64,000 nucleotides of DNA from Oscarella lobularis (Eukaryota; Porifera; Homoscleromorpha; Homosclerophorida; Oscarellidae): contig NC_089175.1 in NCBI RefSeq assembly GCF_947507565.1, positions 7,057,733 to 7,121,732 of the forward strand. Reading direction: 5' to 3'. The position numbers and the translations under genes are program-made. A model generated the notes under the pieces. That model did not search any database, was not told the DNA's origin, and worked only from the letters and a program-made list of their open reading frames with translations. The stretch's first letter is position 1. Each line of letters opens with the position of its first letter. This document shows positions 34,621 through 47,282 of the stretch, piece by piece.

Positions 34621-35500
34621 CGCACACCGATCTTCCTTCAGTTGCGGCTGAGGGAGTGGCTGAGGGTGGGTGCGGCGTGGAGCAATCTGCGTCTCATCCT
34701 TGAGAGGACTGGCTCGGGAGATTTGGCAGAAGGCAAGTGAGGATAGTTGGATCTCAGCGTGGCCCACGGTTAATTCCGTGCCGGAGCCCGTAAGCGGGGC
34801 GATGGGGGGCTTCGGCCTCGGTCTACGCACTGGGCAGACGGATCGTTTGAGGTCTTATTGTCGTCAACAAGCACGAACCGCGTTAAGCTGAGTGGTTACG
34901 GCTTGGAGGGGGTGTCGCAAGCGGCCTGGTTGCCGGCACTTTTCTCACCCGAACGACGCGATTAGACCAACGATGATCCAGCCAAGGAGCCTTCGATTCC
35001 TCCATTGCACTGTCTTCATTGTCAACTCCTACAAACAGCAGTCAGCCTCTCTCCATTCCACAAGGCCCGGTTCTTCTCATGGAAGACATACCGAAGGCTT
35101 TGGTACCAGCGCACCGGGGTTTCGGTATTAGGGGCCGATCCTCATCCAGGTGGGTACTGAATGGAATGGCCGAGGACCCGCAACTCGCCCGACACTTTTT
35201 GGAAGGGGATCATCGCTTTGCGAAGATTTCCCTGGGCTACGACGCGTCCGAACCTCCCCGCGGTGTAGCCTGGGTAGCGCGAATACGGACGCAACAAAAA
35301 GGTACGTACACGGATTAATTTACAGTAGCTAATCTCTTTTTTTTTCGCAGGAGAGAAGTCGGACGAAAGAAAAAACGACGCGACGCGAAGATAACGCGAA
35401 GAACGGGACATATTCAAGATAATTTGAGCCAGGTAGAAGTTTTTTCGTTAGTATAGGTTGTGCGTGATTTTGTATGCGCGTTTTTTTGCTCGAATAAAAG
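34621..35500 (+). other. Copy of possible transcription unit H
   Basis: Nearly identical to 8501-9370, including the intron with a GTACGT donor and poly-T/CGCAG acceptor and the AATAAA downstream. It has a 12-bp insertion near 34655 and a one-base longer T-run in the intron. Coding status is unclear, as for the first copy. Confidence 0.25.
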
Positions 35501-35760
35501 ATTTTTTGCGGATCGATTCGCGCGTTGATCGCAATCACGTGTCCGTTAGGGATCGTGACCGAAACGCCGCGAATAGGCCCTTCTGCCGTCTCTAATCGCT
35601 TCGGCAAGACAGCTAAGCTGTCAATCAACGTCCATTTTATCTGCGCGAAAGAACGTTCGCTCAAATATTCGCTCTCAACGTCAAAGAGTCGAAAGACATC
35701 ATTGAGAGAAAATACACGCAGTGAAACGCACAGAAAACCGTACAAAGGCGAAAGCCACTT
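35449..35760 (-). CDS. Copy of the unrecognised exon downstream of gene B'
   Basis: Matches 9320-9631. A one-base-longer T-run shifts the frame near its end, so the last residues differ and the frame continues further, to 35329. Protein-level differences elsewhere are few. No known family. Confidence 0.25.
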
Positions 35761-35841
35761 CTAAACTGTTCTGACTACATATGGAAAGAGAAGAGGTGTG
35801 TGTATAATACGTTCTACCATGCAATTGAAAGTATTTGCAAC

Positions 35842-38800
35842 CTAATGATCCAGACTTCGTTCGCCTTCCGTTATCATTAGAAGGATGTCGCGAAACATGG
35901 GCCTTTTCTGTGGCTCGAATTCGACGCATTGCTCCAATATGCTGTCGAAAAATGGCGGAACATCAGTTGCGAGGCCTCGTGGCAGTTCGCCTCCACTCAT
36001 GATGTGCAGGCGAATAAGATCGTTTATCATATCTATAAAATCGATTGCATCTAACGGACTGGAAGAATTTAATTTATAAATAGTTAACCTTTATAAGGAC
36101 TTTCTTTCTCGCGGATTTCCCACAACACCACTCCGTAGCTATAGACGTCGGCTTTCCTGGCCAAGTCCATCTTTGAGCGTTCGTCGCCCTCGCCGCAGGG
36201 ACGATGGCGGTATCGCTCCGGAGCGATGTGAGTAACCGTTCCGCCTGGCAACGGCGAACTGTCTCGTCGCACCGTCGTAACCGAGCTGACACCAGTCATT
36301 TTGGAAAGACCAAAATCAGCCACCTAAAAGTATTGAAAAATAAAAAGGCATGTCTAAGAAAGTCCTGAAAAAATTAATTAACCTTGCAAATGAAAGGAAA
36401 TATAAGATTGGGAAGAATACTGACCAGAACGTTGTGTGCTTTCAAGTCCTGGTGAATTACTGAAGGATGATTGTAGTGAAGATGAAGCATTCCTTCAGCT
36501 ATTTGCTTTGCAAAAGCAATCCGCGATTGCCATTTTTGGACGATTTCTTCATGCTCGGCCGACTTGAGGAGCGAATGCAAGCTTCCACCGCTCACGAACT
36601 CAGTCACGAGAGCATAATGCCGGGGTACGGCGCAGAGCCCAATCAGACTTACGACGTTGTCATTCGCTTTGATTCGAAGAAGAATCGACGCTTCCTTTTT
36701 AAACATTTCATATTCTCTGCATGCAAGCCCGAAACATTATAACCAAATTTAAATTAAGATGCTTACTGCTCACTTTTCTGTTCTTCTATTTCTGAAATCG
36801 TAGAAGAGTTTCACGGCAACTTGCCTCTCAATGCCTCCCTTCTTCAGCGTCGCTTTGTACACTTCGCCGTAGCCGCCGCCCCCAACGAAATCCTTGTCTT
36901 CGTCGTAGACAAGCTCGTTTCGCTCAATTAGAAGATCAGGTTCCAAAAGTGCTTCCTAATCAAAGAATAAGAAACACCCCAACGCTAAATTAATTAAAAG
37001 ATAAAATATACCTCCTCCGCGTGAATTCGAAGACATTGACGTCGATCGCCGGAAATGATCGTGACGTTCGCCGACATCGTTGGAAGTTCCTGCAGAGGCT
37101 GATTGCAGGCGAAGTGGAACGTATCAACCCATGCGTTAACGGGACTATCTCTAGCCGCCAATAACTGCCGCATATTGATTAAATAACTTTTGCGACGACT
37201 TTCGTTGATCCAGCCGTCGATGTCGTCCACTTCGACGACGTTTGACTCGGTGGGCGAGAGAAGAAGATTATTGACGCGTCGATCGAGAAGAAGAGGTTGA
37301 CGGCGGCCGTCGTTGCGATAGGCGAGATAACGATCCCGATGTTCGGGACGCGTTGATATGAGGCAAAGATCAAACTGCCAACCGTCGGGAATTTTGACTT
37401 TTTCGAAAGAGAGAGCATGGAATGAAAATGCCTGACGACCCACGCCGTAGAAATGAGTGTAGAAGCTGCAAGTCACGTCGGAATAGGCGACGGCGGAAGC
37501 AAAGGACGGAGCGTACGGAGCGACGACGACTTTGACAACGGACGATTGAAGAAGAGCGGAGATTTTTCGCTCTCCCGCTCTATCAATGACGATCTTCTCG
37601 TCAAATTTAATTGGGGCTGAGTGGTGGGCCGGCGCCGACGGATCGCAACGCTCATAGCTGAAGACGACTTTAGAAGCGCTCGTTTTCGGCGTCGTTGGAT
37701 CGAGATTGAGACCGTGCTCGTGGCACATTTCAATGTCAAAGTCATTGTCGGATAAGCCGGAAGAAAAAGACAATAGAATGAAATCGCTGACGAATTCGTC
37801 GTCCTGGACACCGTCCGATTGTTTGGCGTCGAATGTGAAGACGGACAAGCCGATTGACGTCTTTGGAGAAACTGCGGCGCGGGGTTGAATTCGAAGGGTT
37901 GATCTCGTATTGGGAATGGAGATCTCCGCTTCTTTGTCCACTGAGACGGGAGTGGAGAATTTCTTCCATGGAGTGAAGTTAAGAATGCGTCCATTCGTGT
38001 AGACGGTAATCGTATCTTTCACTCGTTGGGGAACTAGATGCAACAATTCGCGCTCGTTTCGAGACGTCCCTTCGCAATTCTAAACAAATAAAAATAGATA
38101 CCCTACGATAAAATATTTATTTGTACCATCGTTGGAGAGTTGGAACGGAGCGGCGAATTTTCATCGAATTGAGATTTTTCCTGTTCGATCGGTTCACTCA
38201 AGTGGTGACGAAGAAGTCTCTCGTCAATACTTTTTAAATCTACGCGACAAATGATATTACTTAAAATGGCTATATTAAAAATAAATTACCGTATTTCAAA
38301 ATATCTAATAGAGCTTCTGGCGTACTCTTCGCTGATTTATGGGGTGTTCCTCCATATCGCAGAATAAACAGAAGGCCTTCTTTAAGAATAGAGCAGACTG
38401 ATTGCTTCCCTGTTGGAATAGGCTCATCTGATATTGGCACCTGTAATATGAAGGTGATCGTAGAATATCATGCAAAATAATTCAATTACCGTTTTGCACT
38501 GTTGAAAGTCAATTAGAATCATTTGGGCTAGAGAAAGAGCAATGCCGTCTCTCCCATATCCCCACAAGACAAAAGCAACTGGCCCTAATGTAGGAATATT
38601 TGCAATAACTGTTGAATGAGAGCTTCGATGAATGAGATGATCAACGGTTTGCATTTTAATCCACTCCTACAAAAAAAAACATTATTGAAGTAATAACATA
38701 TAGATCTTGTTACCAGTGAGCTGAACATGAACAGAAAGGCATCATGACACAGTCCCTCAAGAGGACTGACCCCGCCAATAAGAATTGCTCTATTATCATC

Positions 38801-39484
38801 AACTGCAGTGAAGGAATGTGCCTGTCGAGGAGATGGTTTCTGTCCTGTGCAATGAGCCGGAATCCAATTCCCTTCAAACAAAAAATATCTAATTCGAATT
38901 CAAAGCCATTTTACGCGTCACTCACTCCGTCGAATGGAAAACAACCAAACTTCATTGTTCCACCCCAAGTCATCACTATTCGGATCAGGAACGAATTGAG
39001 ATCCGTCCGGTATTGGGGAAACAATCGATGGTCCTGCTCCGCCCATCATGACGAGATGTTCGTCTCCTTCCGTCCCTAACACGCACAGTCCGTGACCGTA
39101 TCTCCCACTGGGCGTTGATTGGTCTTGGGGAAGAATTCGTTCCCATTCGAGCGTCGATCCATTCAATTTGTGAAAGTCGTTTAAATAAACAGGACGGCCA
39201 TCAGACAATCTGTGGATACCACCAAATTGATAAATGGCTCGATTTTGGACGACGCCGACTCGTGCGAAGTAAGAGGGCGGAGGAAGGTCAGATGGGCTGT
39301 TTGATGTTGCTCGTCGTTGATTCCATTGGCTTGTCGACAGATTGAAGCATTCAATGACATTGAGAGAACACGCGTACTTCTCTCCCGTCGTTTCTCTCAA
39401 TGCTACTCCTCCCCACAGAAGCATTTCGTCGTCGATGACGGCGGCAACGTGTCCTATTCGAGGTGACGGACACGCCGATGACAT
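35842..39484 (-). CDS. Gene B': near-identical copy of gene B (Kelch - X - kinase)
   Basis: Every exon of gene B is present at an offset of 26,129 bp, with the same splice sites. The proteins differ at only a few residues (for example KIFALLQ against KISALLQ and SFPSAV against SFASAV in the X domain, SPNVIE against SLNVIE in the Kelch part). The kinase keeps the GGGGYGEV loop, VAVK, HQDLKAHN, DFG and APERY. Such closeness points to very recent duplication or ongoing homogenisation. Both copies look intact. Confidence 0.8.
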
Positions 39485-41048
39485 TCTTGAAAGAGGAGAA
39501 GCGGTTCGAGAGAAAGAAATGCAGTGCTTCGATCACAACGTACGGGTGCAGACAAGAAAAAGGACAACGACCTTTACACGTCAATCACGCCCAGGAATCG
39601 ACAAAAACGAGATCCGGAACAAGCCGCGTGGCGCGAGAAAGGTTATGCACCACGTGACTAAATTGTTGATAAACTTTCACCCAAAGCCTAAAATTCAATA
39701 TACAATAGAGGAAAATATTTCTCACTGACGTGAATTCATTTAATAAAGCATTGAAAAAAAGTATACGTACTGTAAATATTTTCTTATTCAATATTTCCTC
39801 GTAAAATTCATATGAATTAAAAATTTCGACGCGGGTAGTATCGCCGCCACTTACAAGAATTTTGTCTTTGCCACCTTTGCTGGTCAGTCGCTTCAGATCG
39901 ATTTTCAAAAACCCCGCCCACGTTTCTCATCATTCAGCCAATTCCTGTTTAATCTTAATCCCTTCCCTTTTTGGTGTTCCTACAAAAAAAACAAATTAAA
40001 AAATTCTTTCTGCCTTGTCTATGCCTCCGTGACCATTGCGCAATATGCACTTTTTAGCTACAAATGCACTTCAATTCAACATCCACTGTTTTTCTGCAAA
40101 AATAGAGAAATACGTAGCTCATTGATTCTATGCCAGTGCCTCACTTTACCCGAGTAACATCCATATCTTGGATTTTATAGAAGTGAAAATGAAAATTCCT
40201 TAAATTTTTTCGATTGAAAAATTCCAAACGGTCTCCATTCACAGCCTAGACGCTGTTGCCTGTTTTTCTAAAACTGCACTATTTCTCGTACGCACCGAGA
40301 TACAGTTCAGTGAAACCTCAAAGGACTGAAAGGAGGCCAGCCGTGGCTTGCTACAAGCGAAATCGATCGCTGAGCAGCTTCTTGTTCGAGTCTTTGACGA
40401 TGGAATGAGTGAATTGATGCAGCGAAATGTCGCTACGAGTCGCCGTTGGGAAGTAGCGCGAGCTGAGATGATAAAGAACGGTGTAACGGTAAGGAGACAC
40501 CCACCGAGCCGACGCGAGTGCGAACATACCTCCATAAATTAAAGCGTGAGGTTCCTGGCGGGCTTCTGCGGCTTCTCTGCGAGAAAAGAAACGCAACTGG
40601 CGTAAGGAGATTAAAGCGAACACGTGATCACGCATTAGCCTTCACATATGTTTTGTTTTTGAGCGTACCGGCACAAAAGATACTATTCAAAAAATTTAAA
40701 AGGCAATGCATATCGAGAAAAGTTGAAATATAAGAAAAAGTTCACAAAGCAGTGCGTGGAAATTTAGGACAAAAGCTGAAAAGTAACGTACTGTTCCAAA
40801 AGAAAACATACCGTCAAACAGGATAAATAAAATGCACTGAAAAGACTACAAAATCCTAGGTAAAAGGTGATATCAAATAATAAAAATAAGAGTACACGAA
40901 AAGCGACTCAGGCACATGTAGATCGGCTACAGCACGTCGCTAAGCGACGGAAACGCCACGTCTTCACTTGCAAAAATATAGGAGAGGGATGAGAAACAAG
41001 TTTACAGCAGATGAGATGTGTCCACGTGCAAGACCACCTACCTGCTAT
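39485..41048. other. Intergenic between B' and F with R1 copy
   Basis: A near-identical counterpart of 13356-14907. R1 lies at about 40335-40650 with the E-box as AACACGTGAT (40619-40628), one base off the other copies. No gene seen. Confidence 0.5.
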
Positions 41049-44000
41049 TTACGGTAAAGAGGATACACATTTATCTACAACAAATTTCGTGAAAACCCTT
41101 TCTGCTTGATTTCGTAAGCCCGCTTTTGTTAGAGCTTCACACAGAACAGGTATCGTAGCTTTAGAGCCGTACTTCCTAGTCCAAGCGTCAAGCATACTTT
41201 GAGATTGATCTCGCAAATTTCTTGGATTTTCGTACTCGATGCACCGAACGTCGCTGCGACTAAACGGCTCAGGCTCTAGTCTATATGCAACATCTTTCCA
41301 ATGCAAACGAATTTCGTAAGCGAGATCATTAATTTGAGAATCAGACGGTAGATTATGAACGATAGGGCTACGTTGATGAGGTACTTGCCCAAACCAAAAG
41401 TTGATCTGAAGAAAATCTTCATGATTCGCAGTCACAAGTTCATCGAACGGATTAAAGAGATGGGTATCGTTTGGAGAATACTCCTCCTCGCCACTATAAA
41501 TCACAGGAAGATGACTGAGATCAATGCCCAACTCCTCGCCGATGTGGCTGGCTTGTCTTATTTGGCAGCATATGTTGTATTTAAAACCCCGCATGCCCTG
41601 TTGACAAATAGATTTCATTTGCCGCCGAAGCTCGTTTTTGATCGAGACCAAGAACTTGCAGCCAATCTTATTTTGGTCTTCTTCATTGATAAAGCGAATT
41701 GTTAGAGCTATCCATTTGCCTCGGCTTTGATACAACAATTCAACTTCAACTGCCAAGAGAGGGACACGAATCATTGCATAGCATTCTAAGACAATAAACT
41801 GCGTACCTAGCACTGACGATTCCTCATCTTTCACGAAAAAGATACACTGATGACGAGAAAGTCGCGGTTTTTTCGGATACAATTTTAGAAAACGGGTTAC
41901 AAGACGGAAGTAGATACATTCCGGAACAAACTTCAGCTTCGTAGGAATGACAATAAGAGGAGCAGGGAACAAAGACGAATAAGTGTGCTGCTCCCAGCGA
42001 GTTGGCGAGAAAAGAAGCAACTTTCTTAGCATTGACGGAACATAAAATTCATTTGCAGACAATTCAGCAAGGGGTGCGATGACGTCAAGAAGTTTCAAAA
42101 GCCGAACGATCAGTTCATTTTCATTTGCAATTTCGTCCAGGCTGTTGACCTCTGAAGAGCCGGCCTCATCGCTAACTGAGTTCGCTGCTTGTCTCATTTG
42201 CTTGAGGCGATACTTCATTAGTCCGATAGACATTATTCCTGTTTTTTTGAGCCTACTCCACTGCCGTTCCAGGATTGGACCTGGCTTAGCAGCCGTCACA
42301 AACGCCGAAAGAGCTTTGATTACCCAAGTAGGACTCGTGAAAACAAAGTCTTTCAAGCTGTCTACTTCCGGGTAGAAGAGTATTGTTCCAACATTGGCAA
42401 GAAACTTTAGCGCCGCCAGGATTTCGTCGCGACTCGATATACCACAGATGTTCGGCTTCTGGGCGATCTCTGCTATTTCGTCCACTCTAGCAACAACCGT
42501 TTTCATGCTTTTCTGCCAGCGGAAAAGAAGACGTTCAAGGTACACCCAAAATAAAGGCTGTTTTTGAATTCTCCTGCAATACGTCGACGCCATGCGGTCC
42601 ACTCTGCGTCGAATCTCCTCAACACCTCTGCAAGGAGAACCTGACCCAGATACGGAATTGTCTATTAGGAAAATTCGCTCAATGAAATGAATCATCTGGC
42701 AAAAGTCTTCATCGTCTTTCCCGTCTTCGCCTCTTTTTGGAACGACTATGTGCTGGACAAAATCGCTGTCACTAAGAAGTTCTTCCAAACGCTGTCCTTG
42801 CTGGCTTAACCATTTACCTACAGCGGCTGAATCAGGAAACCTTTGCTTGTCGTTCTCCACGACGTCTCGGTGTGAACCAACAGCAAATACTGGTGGAGGC
42901 TCCACCTCCTCGTCCTCGCCCAGCCAATAATCGCCTCGCACCGTTTCCTCGTGACACGCTGCGATCGATCCAAACCAGTACAGTGGAAAGTCTTCATTCC
43001 TTCGTATCCAGCCCAAATCGCTCGAAAGGTTAATTACCTGACCATCAGGTGAGCGATAAAATGACTCAGCCTCATCCGATAGAGACTTAGAGATGTCCAT
43101 TACAACCATATATATATATAGTTAAATCAAAAGTGCTACTGTTCGGCATGAGAGCAGAATGAGTGGCGAGATAAACTTCTTGTCCGCCTAAATCCCATAA
43201 ATCGCGAACGCTTATCGTTCGTTCGCGGAGATCGCTTTCACTCCGTTTGTCTGCTAGGAAATCGGTCACCAATGCCTGTTGATTATGAGTGAGCGTTTTT
43301 GCCTCTATGCACACCACTTCCGCTCGACGTTCCGATTTCGTTTTGACCCGAGAAGCGCGATGATGGGCTTTTAGAGCTTCCTTCAGTTGGGAAAGAGGCT
43401 TTTTGACTTCGGCAGAAGAAATCGGCTTAGAAGCGCTCGCGGTCAACGCCGTCTGCTGAAGATTACTACGATAGCAACCTTCTGCAATAAGGGGATCCAA
43501 GTACTCTTTGTTTTCGGTGGCCTTCCATCCGCTGGCCGCTGTGTGGGACATTGTGACAGCGGCACCTTCTGTGCTTGCTTTCTCCCTCTCAAACGGTCGG
43601 TTTAGAAGAGAGTCGACGAGGCACGACTTACCAGCTCCATCTTGTCCAACAACTATTACACGAGATCGATTAATTGACACGAAGCCGCGCTGTAGAGCTT
43701 TGTCATAAATTTTTTGAAAATTGCTTGAAGAGTCTTCAATGCGAAGGCAATGACGAAGATCGCCGGATATAATAGTGACGTAAGCGGTCACCGTCGAAAC
43801 TTGTTGCAGAAGCTCTCTGTAGTTGCAGACGAAAGAGAAGGTTTCGACCCAAGCACCATCGGGACTATCTCTCGCTGCCAACAACTGCTGCATGTTGATA
43901 AAAACTTTTTTGAGAAGACTCTCGTTGATCCAGCCTTCAATGTCGTCCACTTCGACAACGTTCGTTTCGGTGGGCCAGAGAAGAAGATTGATGCACTGAT

Positions 44001-47000
44001 CGAGAAGAAGAAGAGGCCGACGGAGGCCATCGCTGCGATTAACGATCAAACGATCCCGATGTTCGGGACGGGTTGAGATGATGCAAAGATCAATTTTCCA
44101 AGCGTCGGGAATTTTGATTTTTTCAAAAGAGAGAGCGCGGAACAAAAAGGCGTTACGACCCACGCCGTAGAAATGAGTAAAGAAACTAACAGCAACATCA
44201 GAGTTGGACGACGAAACGGCGGCGGCCGCAGTGGAAGGGAAAACGACGACTTTGATGACAGACGATTGAAGAAGAGCGACGATTTTTCTCTCTCCCGTCT
44301 TATCAATGACGGTATTCTCGTCAAATACAAGAGGGTGCTCCGTCTTTGCCAAAGAGTCGTGAGGTTGATGAAAAAAGACGACTTTGGAAGCGTTCGTCGC
44401 AGGCGCGGTTGGATCGAGATTAAGACCGTGTTCGTGACACATTTCAATGTGCACGTCATCATCGGTTAAGCCGGAGGGAAGAGACAATTGAATGAGATCG
44501 CTAACGAATTCGTCATCATGGACACCCAGCGATTGTGTGGCGTCAAATGTAAAGACGGTGAAGCCCATCGACGCCGTTGCAGCAGTCGTAACTGCCTTGC
44601 CGCTCTCGCGAGGTTGAATTCGAAGAACCGAGCTCGTTTTGGGAATGGAGATCTCCGCTCCATTGTTAAATGACAGTGGAGCGGAGAATTGCTTCCATCG
44701 AGTGAAGATGAGAACGCCTTGAGGCGTTACAACGGCAATTACATCTTCCAATCGTTGAGGAGTCGCATCTTCCACTCGTTGGGAAGTTGGATGCAACAGG
44801 TCGTCCACTTTGGCTAAATGCGTCACTACGATGTCGCGGAAAGTCGGTCGATTTTGCGGATCAAATTGAACAGACTTCTTCATGAGATCGTCAAAAAATG
44901 GCGGAGCTCCCGTCGCGTGGCCTTCCGGAAGTTTCTTTCCACTTCTGACAAAAAATCGTATAGTATCTCTATCTTTACCTAAGCGTACATAAATAGTACA
45001 CAACATCAATGAATCATAAGAATCAATTGACCTTGATAGGGATGCTTCCTTTCACGTATTTCCCATAGCAAAACTCCGTAGCTATAAACATCAGATTTTT
45101 TTGCCAAATCTATCCTGACGTCCTTTTCGTCTCCATCACCGTATGGATGCTCAGAGTATCGCTCTGGAGAAATGTGAGTGACTGTGCCAGACGGAACGGA
45201 ACCCTCTTTCCGAACTATCGTAATCGAGCTGACGCCAGACATTTTCGAAAGTCCGAAATCGCCAACCTGAGAATAATAATGATTATAATTTTTTTAATTG
45301 ATTTCTAATCTACCTTGCATATAAATTGATCTTCTCTTTCGTCTGGAATGCGCTCGACCAAGACGTTCTCCGCTTTCAAGTCGTAGTGAATCACCGGTGG
45401 ATTATTGTCGTGGAGGTGTAGCATTCCCCTAGCAATTTGCTTCGCAAAACTGACTCGCGTTTCCCACTTCTCAATCGTTTCTTCGGCTGAAGCGAGAATA
45501 GACGACAAATTTCCTCCGCTCACGAACTCGGTCACGAGCGCGTAGAAGCCCGGAACAGCGCAAAGTCCGATTAAACCCAAAACGAAAGGATTCGGTTCAA
45601 TTCGAAGTAGCACAGATGCCTCCTTCTTAAACATTTCGCATTCCCTGCACAAAAGAAAACAAAATCTCATTAGAGAAAATAGCGAGTGCTAACTAGACAC
45701 TTTTTCGTTCTTCTTCGTATGTCCGTGAAACGTTTGACGGCGACGATCTTCTCTCTTCCGTCTTTCTTTAGCGTTGCTTTGAATACATCGCCACAGGCTC
45801 CGTGCCCCAAGAAATCGTCCTCATCATCATAGACAAGATCCTGTCGGTCGATTTGAAGAGACGGATCTGAAACTGGTTCCTAAAATAATTATGCAAATAA
45901 CCCGCGGCATGCACACATAATAAAAACCTCGGTCATCGTCTGCGGATGCTGCGGATGCTTATCGGAATTTGAAATTTCGTGTTCGATCGGTTCGCTTAAA
46001 TTGTGACGGAGGAGTGTCTCGCCAACACTTTTTAAATCTATCCAATCAATAAAATGAGGCTAAAGTATTATAAAAATTATTTACCATATTTAAAAATGTC
46101 TAAAAGCGCTCCTGATTTTCTCTCGGTATATTTATAGGGTGATCCACCATATCGCAGAATAAACAGAAGACCTCTTCTAACAATAGAGCAGACGGATTGT
46201 TGCCCTGTTGGAATGGGTTCATCTGATATGGACACCTGTCAAATGAACTTTGTCATAGTAGAATGACATGTGAAAATATTTCAATTACCATTTTGCACTG
46301 TTGAAAGTCAATTAGAATCATTTGGGCTACAGACAGAGGTAAGTGGTCTTTCCCATATCCCCACAAGACAAAAGCAACAGACCCCCCTAATGTGGGATTA
46401 TCAACAACAACCGTCGAATGGAGGAATCGAGGAACAAGAGAATCCTCCAATTTCATTTCAATCCATTCCTACAAAAAACTTCTTAATTATTTTATTATAG
46501 GCAAACGTATCTCAATATACCAGTGAGCTGAACAGGAATAGAAAAGCGTCATAAAACACTTGCATACAATTTGTACCACCAATAAGAATTGCGCGATTAA
46601 CATCAACTGCAGTAAAGGAATGCCCCTGCCGAGGATGTGGCTTATTTCCCGTGCATTGAGCTTGAATCCCAGTCCCTTCACGCAAATGGCTATATCAACT
46701 TCAAAACAATTCTACATGTCACTCACTCTTTCTGGGAGAAAATAGCCAAACTTCGTTGTTGCACCCTACGCAAGGATCATTAGGATCAGGAATGAATTGA
46801 TCTTCCTTGGGAGTCGTGGAATAAAGGTTTGCTCCTAATCCTCCCACGAGGACGAGATGCTCATCTCCTTCCTTCCCTAACACGCACATTCCATGGTGCG
46901 ATCTCCCGCTGGGCATTGATTGGCTCTTGAGAACGATTCGTTCCCATTCGAACGTCAAACCATCCAATTTGTGAAGTTCGCTCGAAAAAGCGCGACGGCC

Positions 47001-47282
47001 GTCAGTGAAGTAGGAACCACCAAATTGATAAATGTCCCGATCTCGGACGACACCGATTCGTGAATCGGAACATGGATGAGGCATGTCGAATGGGCTGTTT
47101 GATGCTGCTTTCCGTTCAATCCATCGTTTTGTCAACAAATTGAAGCACTCGATCACACTGGGAGAGCAAAAGTACTCCTCCCCCGTCGATTCCTCCACCG
47201 ATACTCCTCCCCACAGAAGCATCTTATGATTGACTACTGCGGCAACGTGTCCTATTCGAGATGACGGACACGCAGAAGACAT
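41049..47282 (-). CDS. Gene F: Kelch - kinase - X - Roc - COR - Death, frame broken in Roc
   Basis: Kelch exon 1 is 46727-47282, followed by the same exon plan as gene C. The kinase has loop GHGACGDV, VAVK, HYDLKAEN, DFGLSK and SPERY, so it could be active. The long last exon reads X and the first half of Roc (GQDGAGKS; DLGGQE preceded by about six extra residues). At 43110-43122 a TA run is four bases longer than in genes A and C and the frame shifts. The rest (SHKD, COR, Death) continues in the next frame to a stop at 41049. It is therefore a pseudogene, a polymorphic allele or an assembly error in the TA run. The last kilobase is almost identical to gene C, the middle is not. Confidence 0.75.

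Larger units (their letters stand above)
34010..42040. repeat. Segmental duplication, right copy
   Basis: The partner of 7900-15900, carrying gene B', its R1 flank and the 3' third of gene F. Near identity stops inside the COR coding region of gene F. Confidence 0.8.

Noticed and set aside
43087-43135. The F frame change explained by an intron
   Set aside because: No GT-AG pair near the TA run would restore the frame without losing the DLGGQE-to-SHKD core conserved in A and C.
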